From positions 1 through 52,243 of the forward strand of contig CACEWA010000008.1 of assembly GCA_902563095.1 (NCBI GenBank): 52,243 nt of DNA. The letters run 5' to 3'. The position numbers and the translations under genes were made by a program. A model generated the notes under the pieces. It was given only the letters and a program-made list of their open reading frames with translations, made no database searches and was not told where the DNA came from. How positions within the stretch are numbered: the first letter of the stretch is position 1; each line of letters begins with the position of its first letter. Below are positions 15,644 through 24,260 of this stretch, piece after piece. This DNA comes from an uncultured Candidatus Poseidoniales archaeon. GTDB taxonomy: Archaea; Thermoplasmatota; Poseidoniia; Poseidoniales; Poseidoniaceae.

Positions 15644-16798
15644 CTAAGCCCCCCTCTTTAGCAATAGGTATAGGAAAAATGGCCCGCCAATAATCGACAA
15701 CATTACACCAACAGGAATCACTATAGGAGCGAATAAGGTTCTACCCAATGTGTCAGCAAAAATCATCAAAAATGCCCCAAATATACCTGAACATGGTATT
15801 AATTTCCTGAAGTCGTTACCAACAATCAGTCGACTCATATGAGGTGCAGCTAACCCTACAAAGCCAATTAGCCCTGTAAATGCAATAACTATAGAGGTCA
15901 TAAGTGCCGAAACAACGAGAATATTTTTCCTAAGTTTATTTGGGTTAACTCCGGTTGATATCGCAAATTCATCACCTGCCATAGAAAGAGCGTTTAGATC
16001 CCAAGACCACCTTATTGCAGTAGGTAACAAGGCAATTAAAACCAAGGCCATCAAAATTATATTATCCATATTCGGTCTTGACAGGCTTCCAAATGACCAA
16101 TGTGCTAATTGAGATAACTGAGCATCAGAGGCAAAATATTGCATTGCTGAAACAACTGCTCCACAAATGAAGGTTATTGCAATACCAACCAAAATGTAGG
16201 ATTCAGCTGAGATTGAACTAATTTTACCTAATTGTATGATTATAGCTACAACGATTAAAGAAAAAATGAACGCATTAGCAACAATCGCTAGTTCGGGAAC
16301 TGACAAAATTGTAAAACCTAAAACAATAGCTAATGCAGCTCCTAATGCAGCACCTGAAGCCACCCCTAAAGTAAGTGGAGAAACCAAAGGATTGCCCAAG
16401 CACCCCTGCATCAAAGCGCCTGCAACTGCTAAAGCAATACCACCGATAATCGCAGTAAAGATTCGAGGTAACCTCCAATCGTAAATTATTGACCTTTGGA
16501 TCGTTGTTCCCTTGAATTCAATACCATACACTAGAGAGCGATTTATACATTCTTCAGTTCCAATTCCGATACACGGCAAGAGATTGTATTCTAAATTTCT
16601 TAACACTACGTCTAGATTCGTTAAAACAAGGTAAATATCATAAAATACGATTTCCCAAACTGTCAACATATCCAGGTTAGATGAGGAGCCTAGTCCTAAA
16701 GCAAATACTGATGATAAAAAAGTCAGAATTGCTAGTATTAAGATTACAATGACTTGGAATTTACCTTTCTCAATATGCTTAACTGAGATAGAATCCAT
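15644..16798 (-). CDS. FecCD/BtuC-type ABC transporter permease
   Basis: A 384-residue polytopic permease with eight to ten membrane helices of the FecCD family. Diagnostic parts are DWRLPRIFTAIIGGIALAVAGALMQGC (excerpt RLPRIFTAIIGG), the NPLVSPLTLGVASGAALGAA region, and GLIGFVGLAAPHMSRLIVGNDFRKLIP near the C-terminus, the coupling segment. An extra N-terminal loop of about 60 residues with two cysteines is unusual. Start chosen at ATG 16798 because GGTGG is seven bases upstream; 16804 and 16822 are alternatives. It imports the ligand delivered by the binding protein encoded just before it. Confidence 0.92.
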   Translation of the reverse strand: MDSISVKHIEKGKFQVIVILILAILTFLSSVFALGLGSSSNLDMLTVWEIVFYDIYLVLTNLDVVLRNLEYNLLPCIGIGTEECINRSLVYGIEFKGTTIQRSIIYDWRLPRIFTAIIGGIALAVAGALMQGCLGNPLVSPLTLGVASGAALGAALAIVLGFTILSVPELAIVANAFIFSLIVVAIIIQLGKISSISAESYILVGIAITFICGAVVSAMQYFASDAQLSQLAHWSFGSLSRPNMDNIILMALVLIALLPTAIRWSWDLNALSMAGDEFAISTGVNPNKLRKNILVVSALMTSIVIAFTGLIGFVGLAAPHMSRLIVGNDFRKLIPCSGIFGAFLMIFADTLGRTLFAPIVIPVGVMLSIIGGPFFLYLLLKRGA

Positions 16799-16809
16799 AA
16801 ACATACCAC

Positions 16810-17898
16810 CTATGATGTACAAACAAACTTGCCAACGCGTTCAACACCATGGTATGTAGTAAAATAATCATCCAAGTATGATTCAGCATCAACATCCAAA
16901 AATAGTTCAGGATGCAAATATTTTGCCAATGTCGGCAGGCCATGAATCATCATTGGGCCTGCAAACTCTCCTGAAAGAACTAACATTCTATCGTCTATAA
17001 TCGCATTCAAGTTTTCAAATCCAGACCGGCCTTCTATGTGTTGCATGTGAGTTTCGCATGTAGTTCCATCTTCATCATATCTATCATAACCAATATCGAA
17101 TGTTATGCCATCAAACATCAGCACATCCGGGTTTACATCGAGAATGGCTTCCATATCAACGTGGGTAGTATGTCCTGTTAAATCATCAAACACATTTATG
17201 CCACCTGCTCTGTAAATCAAATCTGTCCATTGCGATGTTCCAGTAAGTACCACTGGATCTCTCGTAAGTGATGCATGATGTTCCATGACGATTTTTGGTC
17301 TATCTGAGGAATTTAAGTTTGCAAATTTTGAAGCAACCATTGTCTCAATCTCATCGAATTCGTCAAATAATCCGGCCATTTGATCTTCCTTATCAAACAA
17401 TGTTGCTAACACATTTATTTCATAGCGTAAGGAATCGTATTTGTAAAAATCTAATGCGATTACTTTTATCCCGACTGGTTCAAGTTTTTCTCTAATTCCT
17501 TTAGTGTCAACCATGCCGTTGTTAGCAAATACGATGTATATATCCGGACGAGTATCAAGAATTGCCTCAAAATCAATTTCAGAATGTGCTGAATGTTGTA
17601 TCATTGGTTTATCTGAGAGTTCTGGCCACAACTTTTCATCATCAAAATCTCCAGAAACGCCCACTATTACTTCTTCACTGATATCCAGCATTCGCATTAC
17701 AGTAGCAGCATATGTATTTGTTATTGCAACTCGTTTAGGAGATTCCTCAAAATAATGTTCTATATTGTTTGAATCAGTTATCTTAATTTCTCCACTTCCA
17801 GAATCCTGTTTATCATTAATGACAAAATTATAGATTCCTATGCTGCAAAGAACAATGATAGAGGCTTGAAAAATTGAAATTAGTGCTTTAGATTTCAT
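16810..17898 (-). CDS. FecB/BtuF-type iron, heme or cobalamin binding protein
   Basis: A 362-residue extracytoplasmic binding protein of the helical-backbone family (PF01497): PKRVAITNTYAATVMRMLDI marks the first lobe, DFEAILDTRPDIYIVFANNG and HVDMEAILDVNPDVLMFDGI are the paired family motifs. An N-terminal hydrophobic stretch (residues about 5-26) acts as a signal or membrane anchor; no standard lipobox is seen. The start ATG abuts the stop of the upstream surface-protein gene. Its operon partners are the FecCD-type permease, the ATPase and the HugZ-like protein. Heme or an iron chelate is the likely ligand by context; cobalamin cannot be excluded from sequence. Confidence 0.88.
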   Translation of the reverse strand: MKSKALISIFQASIIVLCSIGIYNFVINDKQDSGSGEIKITDSNNIEHYFEESPKRVAITNTYAATVMRMLDISEEVIVGVSGDFDDEKLWPELSDKPMIQHSAHSEIDFEAILDTRPDIYIVFANNGMVDTKGIREKLEPVGIKVIALDFYKYDSLRYEINVLATLFDKEDQMAGLFDEFDEIETMVASKFANLNSSDRPKIVMEHHASLTRDPVVLTGTSQWTDLIYRAGGINVFDDLTGHTTHVDMEAILDVNPDVLMFDGITFDIGYDRYDEDGTTCETHMQHIEGRSGFENLNAIIDDRMLVLSGEFAGPMMIHGLPTLAKYLHPELFLDVDAESYLDDYFTTYHGVERVGKFVCTS

Positions 17899-20250
17899 CT
17901 ATTCACCCCTTTCAAATATAAGCACTGCAACCATTGTAATTGCAATAATTGCAAACAAAATTATTGGTGTCATTAACTCACCAAAGAACGACGAAGAAGA
18001 GTCAGCTTCTTCGACATTAACGAAAATGGAATCGGATAATTCAGAGGTTTTACCGTCAGATGAACCAACACTAATTCTGATCCGATTCAATCCTACATCT
18101 AATTCTGAGGTTGAAAATTCAGTTTCTGAACCATTGTAAATTTCTACTGGATCATAATTTCCATTCTGAACGATTACTGAATACCAGATTGAATCTTCCA
18201 CGGATTCCCATGACAATACTACTTTATCACCAGATGAAACAACATCATCACTTGTAGATAATGTTGGAGAAGGTAATACATAAAGAACATCTAAGGTCAA
18301 TAAATTTCCTTGAATCTTATAGTTTTCAGATAATTTTGCATTTATCTGGAATGTAAATTGACCATCTGAACTATCTTTAACTTCAAATGAAGTATCTGTT
18401 CCAGAATAAATTAACTCTCCGTCCTGTATTAGTTCATAGGATAATGCCCCTTGGAAAGGAGCCCACTCAACAACATAATTCTTCTCAGAAACATTGGAAT
18501 CTTCTGTAATAAATTGTGGAATGACCGGAACATCAAATGAAGTGAGTTCCATAACTACAGAATCTGAGTGAGAGCCAGGCAGGCGATCGATTTTCTTCAC
18601 CCAATTCCTTACAGTATCGTTATACCATAACTCCCAGGACTTAATTCCATCATTATTATCTGTAATACAGATATAGGTAGTGGAAAATGTTCCAGCCTGA
18701 GTGGTAACCTCAACATTTGGGGTTATCTCAACTAAATTGTACGTATCGTCATAACCATTTGGATGTCCGGGAACTCCGATAATATTAGTTCGATTGAAAT
18801 GTAGATTCAAATCATTGGTAGCCGATAATAGATTACTTTCAGTACCATTTAGATCAGTGAAATTCCATCCTAGATACCCTTCCTGAAAGTAGGAAGATGA
18901 ATCAGGGTCATCAACCCAATATGTATGTAAGTAAAGGAGATTGGAGGCATCAACCCAACGGTATGACCTTTCTCCATCTTCGTAGTGAACACCAGACATT
19001 CTAACCAAAAATGAGTCTCTTTCTATACCAAACGCATCTACTACCATTTCCTTCCCAATTGCAGTCATAGTAATATTTTGATTATCACTACTGGGGAAAT
19101 AATCTACTGTGTAGTTCCAATGCATACCCACTGCCCACAAATCAGAATTAGATTGTTCAGGAAGCACCATGAGAACTAAAGATTTGAACGATGTAGTTGT
19201 ACCATTGGTATTTTCAGCTTCAAGCGTGAATTCAAAATTACCTGTTTGTTGGGGTGTGAATGTATATTCACTTATGGTTCCAGAATATGCAATAACACCA
19301 TTTCTGTAAAGTGAATAGGAATCAGTGTAAGCTCCACCATCCCATTCTATCAAAAACGGTTGATCTTTTTCGATGACTTGTACTTGTGTTGTGAATGATG
19401 CATTACCTGGTAAATTGATTTCAATTGTAGCAGTATTATTCAACCACCCTTCACCCGTAGTTATTAATTCCGTGATGGCAGGAGCCACCTCGCTGTCATC
19501 ATGCATGAAAGTGATAGTCCTTTCAGAACCTACGTCTAGATTTTGTAACAAGTAAAATCCATCTGGATTTGTACTTACTGTCTGATTACCATCACTAACC
19601 GATACCCCAGACATTGCATTTCCAACTGAATCTTTCACAAAGCCATAACGACTGTTCTTACCGTGATGGAAATGGAAATCATTTACATCGTATTCTGTCG
19701 CAGAACCGGATTGCATTTTGAAATGCACATACTGTGTTGAGTGATCGATATCGCCATAGTATGCTCTTACAGTGTAGTAATTACCAATTTCATATGGTCC
19801 GAAAGATATTCTTCCATTTTCCGGAATTGCAGACTCATTATTATCTACAAATTTGACGCTTGTTAAAGTAGAGTCTCCAATCAATTGTCCTGAATCCTGA
19901 TACACCTTCCCAGTAACCCAATTTTTACCTACGTGCCAATCTAGTTCCGTATCAGAATCAATGTAAATTTGCCTGTACACAACCGAGTGCCCATTATTCA
20001 TGAAGTAAGCACGTACAGTGTGTTCGCCTTCAGTTATATTTTCAATGGAATAAGTCCCATCATTAGCCCACACAGATCCCCTAGGAACCAGTTTCATTGA
20101 CGTTTCAGCGGCAGGATTTCCTTCCTCGTCGTATATGTTACCATATAATGTAAACAACTCATTTTCATTGCTTTGGTCTGCAGTTACAAAATCCAATGGA
20201 ATCATTGAGAGCAAAAAAAACACACAAAATAGTGGATAAATCAATCTCAT
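17899..20250 (-). CDS. Surface protein with carboxypeptidase-regulatory and Fn3-like domains
   Basis: A 783-residue exported protein with a signal peptide (residues about 1-24) and one C-terminal membrane helix (about 758-779) followed by a short positively tinged tail. Three carboxypeptidase-regulatory-like beta modules occupy the N-terminal third (for example TLYGNIYDEEGNPAAETS and GFVKDSVGNAMSGVSV), then Fn3/Ig-like modules (FLIEWDGGAYTDSYSLY and FVVEW-type repeats), with a larger WNYTVDYFPSS domain between. No enzyme motif was found. It lies between the Fea1-like lipoprotein and the binding protein, abutting the latter, so it is likely a surface receptor, hemophore scaffold or spacer for this uptake system. 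That role is inference. Confidence 0.75.
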   Translation of the reverse strand: MRLIYPLFCVFFLLSMIPLDFVTADQSNENELFTLYGNIYDEEGNPAAETSMKLVPRGSVWANDGTYSIENITEGEHTVRAYFMNNGHSVVYRQIYIDSDTELDWHVGKNWVTGKVYQDSGQLIGDSTLTSVKFVDNNESAIPENGRISFGPYEIGNYYTVRAYYGDIDHSTQYVHFKMQSGSATEYDVNDFHFHHGKNSRYGFVKDSVGNAMSGVSVSDGNQTVSTNPDGFYLLQNLDVGSERTITFMHDDSEVAPAITELITTGEGWLNNTATIEINLPGNASFTTQVQVIEKDQPFLIEWDGGAYTDSYSLYRNGVIAYSGTISEYTFTPQQTGNFEFTLEAENTNGTTTSFKSLVLMVLPEQSNSDLWAVGMHWNYTVDYFPSSDNQNITMTAIGKEMVVDAFGIERDSFLVRMSGVHYEDGERSYRWVDASNLLYLHTYWVDDPDSSSYFQEGYLGWNFTDLNGTESNLLSATNDLNLHFNRTNIIGVPGHPNGYDDTYNLVEITPNVEVTTQAGTFSTTYICITDNNDGIKSWELWYNDTVRNWVKKIDRLPGSHSDSVVMELTSFDVPVIPQFITEDSNVSEKNYVVEWAPFQGALSYELIQDGELIYSGTDTSFEVKDSSDGQFTFQINAKLSENYKIQGNLLTLDVLYVLPSPTLSTSDDVVSSGDKVVLSWESVEDSIWYSVIVQNGNYDPVEIYNGSETEFSTSELDVGLNRIRISVGSSDGKTSELSDSIFVNVEEADSSSSFFGELMTPIILFAIIAITMVAVLIFERGE

Positions 20251-20267
20251 AGTAACTGCTCCTAAGT

Positions 20268-20307
20268 GGGGTGGCTGACTAGTGGTTGGCGTTTAGCCAG
20301 CCACCCC
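20268..20307. other. Intercistronic hairpin (10-bp stem)
   Basis: Perfect arms GGGGTGGCTG and CAGCCACCCC enclose a 20-base loop in the 88-base gap between the Fea1-like gene and the surface protein gene. There is no T-run on the minus-strand side, so it does not look like a standard archaeal terminator. It may protect or process the 3' end of the upstream message and so set a higher level of the lipoprotein than of the downstream transporter. AGGAG lies between the hairpin and the next ATG. Confidence 0.6.
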
Positions 20308-20338
20308 GAGATTCTGAGCTAATGTGAGGAGGACAGTC

Positions 20339-21622
20339 TCACATTGAACCAATATCATCAGCGGTGATTCCGTAATGATCCCACACTGGTTGCAACCAAG
20401 CGGTAACATCGTAAGATGTACCTAGCTGAGATGAGTCTGTCAAATCCAAGACATTGTTCATCATTGTAGCAGCGTAGTTGTCCATGTAATACATAGAGGA
20501 ATATCCTTCACAGCCTGCTTCGTCGGTAGCGTCAGTAGAAACCATGTGGTTTACTGTGTTGTAGCATGTGTCGTTTGTAGCATTTTCATCGGTAGATTGA
20601 GAACCGTTTGTCCAGATGAAAGCGTCACAAGCAGATGAGTCGATCTCTCCCATCATCATTACCTTGTGACCGACTACCATGTTATAGCAACCGTCGTGCA
20701 TGTGTGGAGCAGCGTATGCTTCAATAGCCTTCCAGAATGCGTATCCTTCAGCCTGGTACTTCTCTGCTGTGTCGTTAGAGTCCATCTTGGATGTGTACTT
20801 TAGAACAGCCTGTGAGTAAACGATTACTAGGTTCTTTAGAACTTCATCGCGAGCGTCTACTACGCCTTGCATGTCTTCATTTTGTAGAGCAGTCAATCCT
20901 GCATTCATTGCAGCCTCTGTTGCTGCAAATGTTGCTGCAACACCGTCAGCGTCTGCAGTTCCGAAGTCACCAGCTCTCTTCTCCATTACCTTAGCAGGTG
21001 AGCATCCGTAGTGCTCATCTGGTCCGTGGAAGAAAGCCCATCCTTCGTCCCATGCGTGTTGTGCATCGTCAGTTCCCCAATTTCCTGCTTCAGCCTTTAG
21101 GATAGCAGCATTAAGTTCGTGTAGTGTGTAAGCAACCATTCCCAAGTTGACTGTCAACTTAGCAGTTCCTTGGTATCTGACTGTGTCAGAAGTTCCGTTG
21201 AAATCTCCAGTTCCGTCCAATGCAGCCATTATGTGGGCATCGACAGAACCGTTCATGCCGTAGTAATCATCATAGTCGTGATTCTTACCGGTAGCAGAAG
21301 CAAATCCTGCAAGTGTTCTGTATGAACCATCGTCTTTCTGAGCGTTCTTTCCGTTCATGTAGATGTCTTTCGCAGTTGCGAAATCATATCCACCGCCAGA
21401 ACTTGCTGCATCCTTAATTTCACATAGATCGTTCATCAAGGAACGGTGGTTGTCAACATCAGATGCGTAGGTGTAACCTCCATCTGATGCGTCTAGCCAA
21501 GCAGGCTTGTCGTCTTCTTCTTCTTCTTTGTCATCATCACTGCCCAAACAGCCAGCAAAAGCAGCGCAAGCCATAAGCAATATCATTAGCATAGATTTCT
21601 TCTTCAAACTCATATAAATCAT
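20339..21622 (-). CDS. Fea1/phytotransferrin-like low-iron-inducible lipoprotein
   Basis: A 427-residue lipoprotein: the signal ends in AFAGC and an acidic linker (DDDKEEEEDD) follows. The mature part resembles the Fea1 family (low-iron-inducible periplasmic protein of green algae, related to diatom ISIP2a phytotransferrin): ATAKDIYMNGKNAQ, GSYRTLAGFA, ALDGTGDFNGTSDTVRYQG, HAWDEGWAFFHG, a MEKRAGDFGT element, and a second-lobe AEGYAFWKAIEAY. The repeated x-EG-x-AF motif suggests two lobes. Its role would be to bind iron at the cell surface. It is the first gene of the heme/iron operon, preceded by boxes C and D. MSLKKKS at 21613 is an alternative start. Family call is from memory of conserved segments. 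Confidence 0.75.
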   Translation of the reverse strand: MIYMSLKKKSMLMILLMACAAFAGCLGSDDDKEEEEDDKPAWLDASDGGYTYASDVDNHRSLMNDLCEIKDAASSGGGYDFATAKDIYMNGKNAQKDDGSYRTLAGFASATGKNHDYDDYYGMNGSVDAHIMAALDGTGDFNGTSDTVRYQGTAKLTVNLGMVAYTLHELNAAILKAEAGNWGTDDAQHAWDEGWAFFHGPDEHYGCSPAKVMEKRAGDFGTADADGVAATFAATEAAMNAGLTALQNEDMQGVVDARDEVLKNLVIVYSQAVLKYTSKMDSNDTAEKYQAEGYAFWKAIEAYAAPHMHDGCYNMVVGHKVMMMGEIDSSACDAFIWTNGSQSTDENATNDTCYNTVNHMVSTDATDEAGCEGYSSMYYMDNYAATMMNNVLDLTDSSQLGTSYDVTAWLQPVWDHYGITADDIGSM

Positions 21623-21626
21623 CCCG

Positions 21627-21644
21627 ATTTAGGGTGCCCGAAAA
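21627..21644. promoter_or_regulatory. Box C: ATTTAGG-N4-CCGAAAA palindrome
   Basis: One perfect half-site ATTTAGG and a five-of-seven second half-site around the spacer GTGC, five bases upstream of the Fea1-like ATG at 21622. Together with box D (centres 34 bases apart) it mirrors the pair in front of the PhnD-like gene at the other end of the island. Confidence 0.65.
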
Positions 21645-21660
21645 GAAGGCCGTACATAAG

Positions 21661-21678
21661 TTTTAGGCCTCCCTAAAA
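21661..21678. promoter_or_regulatory. Box D: perfect TTTTAGG-N4-CCTAAAA palindrome
   Basis: Perfect seven-base arms around the spacer CCTC. It touches the minus-strand TATA-like AGTATAAC (21680-21687) on the downstream side, covering the stretch between TATA and the expected start site. A bound regulator here would block the promoter of the Fea1-like gene and hence the heme/iron operon. Confidence 0.75.
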
Positions 21679-21706
21679 AGTTATACTTCTAACCTTTACG
21701 AGCCGG

Positions 21707-22561
21707 CTATTCGATATACTGAAGCACAATTTTCTCTTCAAAAACATCGTCTTGTATTGGAATTATTGGGCGAGTAATCGAAAGCAAAGTTAGCTCGCCG
21801 CCAATATTTGGGAAGCCCACAATTAATACGGTGGCCAAAGTTGTCTCAAAGCCATCTCTTTTCACATTGAATCTTGCCACAAAGTAATCTTCATCTCCAT
21901 ATTGGTGACTACCTTCTGTTTCTACTTCCTCAAGAGAGAATGCTTCTGAATCAATACTGAAGGTGGGAATGTATGAATTCATTACTTCGATCGATTGGCG
22001 CATTCTTTGGTCATGCATCCCTAACATCACCCCTAGGGCTATACTCGAAGAGTCCTGGGACCAGGCGCAAAAGGTGTGAGGTGCTCTAGCATTCACGATT
22101 CCAATCACTGCACCATCATAGAACCAAGTATGCTGTTCGCTTGCAGGCCAAGCTGCAGCATGGGGGTTTTCTGTGGCGATTGGATTGCCCCATTGTTCGG
22201 CTCCTTCTGGCTCAGATACTGGATAAAATGCGAATGAGTTCAGTAGTAAAATTAGAACGATACTAATTGCAATTCTTCTATTTTTGAATCTACTCCATTC
22301 TTCTCTAGCTGCTGGGCTTGCAATAGATAAGGCGAGAGTTAGTGGAATAATTACGAATAATCCCCATGGGATAATCCACAGTAAGAGGACACATCCTGAT
22401 ACCCCATACATCATTGATTTGTCAAAATCTTCCTCTCTAAACTTCAACATTCCAAACAATGATGCCACCAGGACAATTGATGCAAGGATGCCCCCGAACA
22501 CATAATGCCCTAACACTTTGTAAGCATAAGTGCAACCCAAGATACCATACTTTAGCGGCAC
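21707..22561 (-). CDS. Membrane protein of unknown function
   Basis: A 284-residue protein with about four membrane segments in the first 115 residues (GGILASIVLVASLFGML, VSGCVLLLWIIPWGLFVIIPL and a third near ISIVLILLLNSFAF) and an extracytoplasmic C-terminal domain of about 170 residues. That domain contains QHTWFYDGAVIGIVNARAPH and a beta-rich end with no motif I recognise. It is divergent from the ABC transporter pair at 22594 with 32 bases between starts, so the two may share a promoter region. It is in the same direction as the iron operon but upstream of its boxes, so it is probably not part of it. Confidence 0.7.
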   Translation of the reverse strand: MPLKYGILGCTYAYKVLGHYVFGGILASIVLVASLFGMLKFREEDFDKSMMYGVSGCVLLLWIIPWGLFVIIPLTLALSIASPAAREEWSRFKNRRIAISIVLILLLNSFAFYPVSEPEGAEQWGNPIATENPHAAAWPASEQHTWFYDGAVIGIVNARAPHTFCAWSQDSSSIALGVMLGMHDQRMRQSIEVMNSYIPTFSIDSEAFSLEEVETEGSHQYGDEDYFVARFNVKRDGFETTLATVLIVGFPNIGGELTLLSITRPIIPIQDDVFEEKIVLQYIE

Positions 22562-22593
22562 ATTGTAATGGGTGAATATGGGCTTCGGGACTG

Positions 22594-23400
22594 ATGGAGA
22601 CCAGTCTAACTCTTACTGGCGTGTCGTGGCGGCACATGGTCAGGGATTTTTCCACATGGAAGCCGTGGGCAAAAAGAGCCGGTGCGGGCATTCATTCAAT
22701 TGATTTGGAAATTAACAAAGGCACCATCTTAGGACTGATTGGACCTAATGGGGCTGGGAAAACAACACTGATGAGAGCAATATGTGGATTGTACGATTGC
22801 GAAGGCTTTGACAAACCAAGTGAGGCTCGACGTAGTGAAATCGGCTACATGCCTGAACAAGTACGTTGGGAAGGGAATGTTAGTGTTAAGCATGCCTTGC
22901 AATCAATCGCTATGATGAGAGATGAAGAGGTAGATTTGGATGCCATTATTCAAACTGTAGGGCTCTCTACAAAATCCGAACAACTTCTGGATAATCTATC
23001 GCAAGGAATGCGACAGAGACTTTCCTTAGCCTGTGCATTAATTGGCAATCCCAAAATTCTGGTAATGGATGAACCATTGAATGGTTTGGACCCATTAGCT
23101 CAGAGGGCTTTTTGCAACCTACTTCGAACCCTTGCAAACAAGGGCGTTGCTGTGGTAATATCTTCTCACCAGGTTGCTGATTTGGAGGCACTAGTTGACC
23201 GGATCGCTCTATTGCACCACGGACAATTGCTTATTGAAGGCACACTTGGCGATATTCGCAAAGAACTCGAACTAGATGAGGAATCTGGAATTGTGGAAAT
23301 GATTTGCTCTGCAACTGGAATCGACCCTGAAGAAGTAAGTTTGCAGTTGTCTAACGACGATATGTTGCCATTCAAAACACTAGGAGGTGAAGAAGAATGA
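22594..23400 (+). CDS. ABC-2 type transporter ATP-binding protein
   Basis: A 268-residue ATPase of the ABC-2/exporter class: Walker A GPNGAGKTT, Q-loop GYMPEQVRW, signature LSQGMRQRLS, Walker B ILVMDEPLNGLDP, H-loop SSHQVAD. The N-terminal WRHMVRDFSTWKPWAKRAG stretch before the core is a short extension. Its stop overlaps the start of the permease gene as ATGA, so the two form a unit. Substrate unknown; this class includes lipid, polysaccharide and drug exporters and Cu-processing NosF-like systems. Confidence 0.92.
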   Translation: METSLTLTGVSWRHMVRDFSTWKPWAKRAGAGIHSIDLEINKGTILGLIGPNGAGKTTLMRAICGLYDCEGFDKPSEARRSEIGYMPEQVRWEGNVSVKHALQSIAMMRDEEVDLDAIIQTVGLSTKSEQLLDNLSQGMRQRLSLACALIGNPKILVMDEPLNGLDPLAQRAFCNLLRTLANKGVAVVISSHQVADLEALVDRIALLHHGQLLIEGTLGDIRKELELDEESGIVEMICSATGIDPEEVSLQLSNDDMLPFKTLGGEEE

Positions 23401-24215
23401 GTGCCTTTAGACTTGGTTGGCACATCATGAAAGAGCGTATCTCTGCAGGTCGAATGATGGTCATCTGGCCCCTCCTAACAATATTCATTCTGTTTGCTAG
23501 TTGGGGACTTAGTGATCCAAATCTCAATCTTCCTGCAAGTATAGTGGTGGATTCAGCATATGATGTAATGTATGTTGCAAGCGCTTTCATTCTCCTTTCA
23601 GCCACTATGGGCGCTGTTCTGATATCATTTGATGGAATTAGCAGAGATAGATTATCAGGAGTTTTGGAAGTTAAATTATCTCAACCAATAAATCGTTCAA
23701 TGTATGCAAGAGCACTTTTGCTTGGGCATTGGGGTGCCATCTGGTTGCCTGTAATGTTCCTAAATGTGTTGAGTGTCTTGATAATTTGGCACAGAATTGA
23801 CGACCTGCCCAGCATAGAGGAATTTTTCATCCATACTTTGGCCACAGCGCTAGTATTATTTTGGTATACTTCAATTCAATTACTAGCCTCATCATGGGCT
23901 AAAGATTTAGGTTCTTCAATTGCTATTGGATTAGGTATATGGATGATTTTCACCCTCTTGTGGCTGGTTTTTACAACCGTTATTGCAGGACTATCCGGCG
24001 TGGGTGTGGATGATTTGAATTCCGCAGAATTCGTGAGAATTGACGCATTTATGGATTTATTATCTCCAAATGGTTTGTATCATCACATTCTAGAAATGCA
24101 TCTAGATAATGTTGACAGGGGTATGTCGCCGTGGAATGTTGGCTTGGCTACTGTTATCTGGAGCATGTTACCCGCCTATCTGTTGACTAGGCGAATAGAA
24201 CGCATTCATCCTTAG
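23397..24215 (+). CDS. ABC-2 type transporter permease
   Basis: A 272-residue membrane protein with about six helices, in the ABC-2 family. SFDGISRDRLSGVLEVKLSQPINRSMYARALLLGHW is the conserved cytoplasmic coupling segment (excerpt GISRDRLSGVLEVKLSQP), matching NosY/ABC-2 permeases. It overlaps the ATPase gene by four bases and pairs with it. About 45 bases separate it from the secreted protein at 24261. The exported substrate cannot be told. Confidence 0.88.
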   Translation: MSAFRLGWHIMKERISAGRMMVIWPLLTIFILFASWGLSDPNLNLPASIVVDSAYDVMYVASAFILLSATMGAVLISFDGISRDRLSGVLEVKLSQPINRSMYARALLLGHWGAIWLPVMFLNVLSVLIIWHRIDDLPSIEEFFIHTLATALVLFWYTSIQLLASSWAKDLGSSIAIGLGIWMIFTLLWLVFTTVIAGLSGVGVDDLNSAEFVRIDAFMDLLSPNGLYHHILEMHLDNVDRGMSPWNVGLATVIWSMLPAYLLTRRIERIHP

Positions 24216-24241
24216 CAATCATAGGAACACACTAAGAGTAA

Positions 24242-24258
24242 TCTGCCCTACGGGCAGA
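24242..24258. other. GC-rich palindrome abutting a start codon
   Basis: TCTGCCC and GGGCAGA pair perfectly around the loop TAC, ending two bases before the ATG at 24261. As RNA it would fold at the very 5' side of the coding region; as DNA it lies where a leaderless promoter would have its start region, downstream of a weak TAAGAGTAAT. The core CCCTACGGG recurs in the palindrome at 36795-36809. Confidence 0.5.
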
Positions 24259-24260
24259 AC

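Noticed and set aside
20268-20307. Hairpin as a classical intrinsic terminator
   Set aside because: No T-run follows on the transcribed strand; archaeal termination depends on T-rich tracts.
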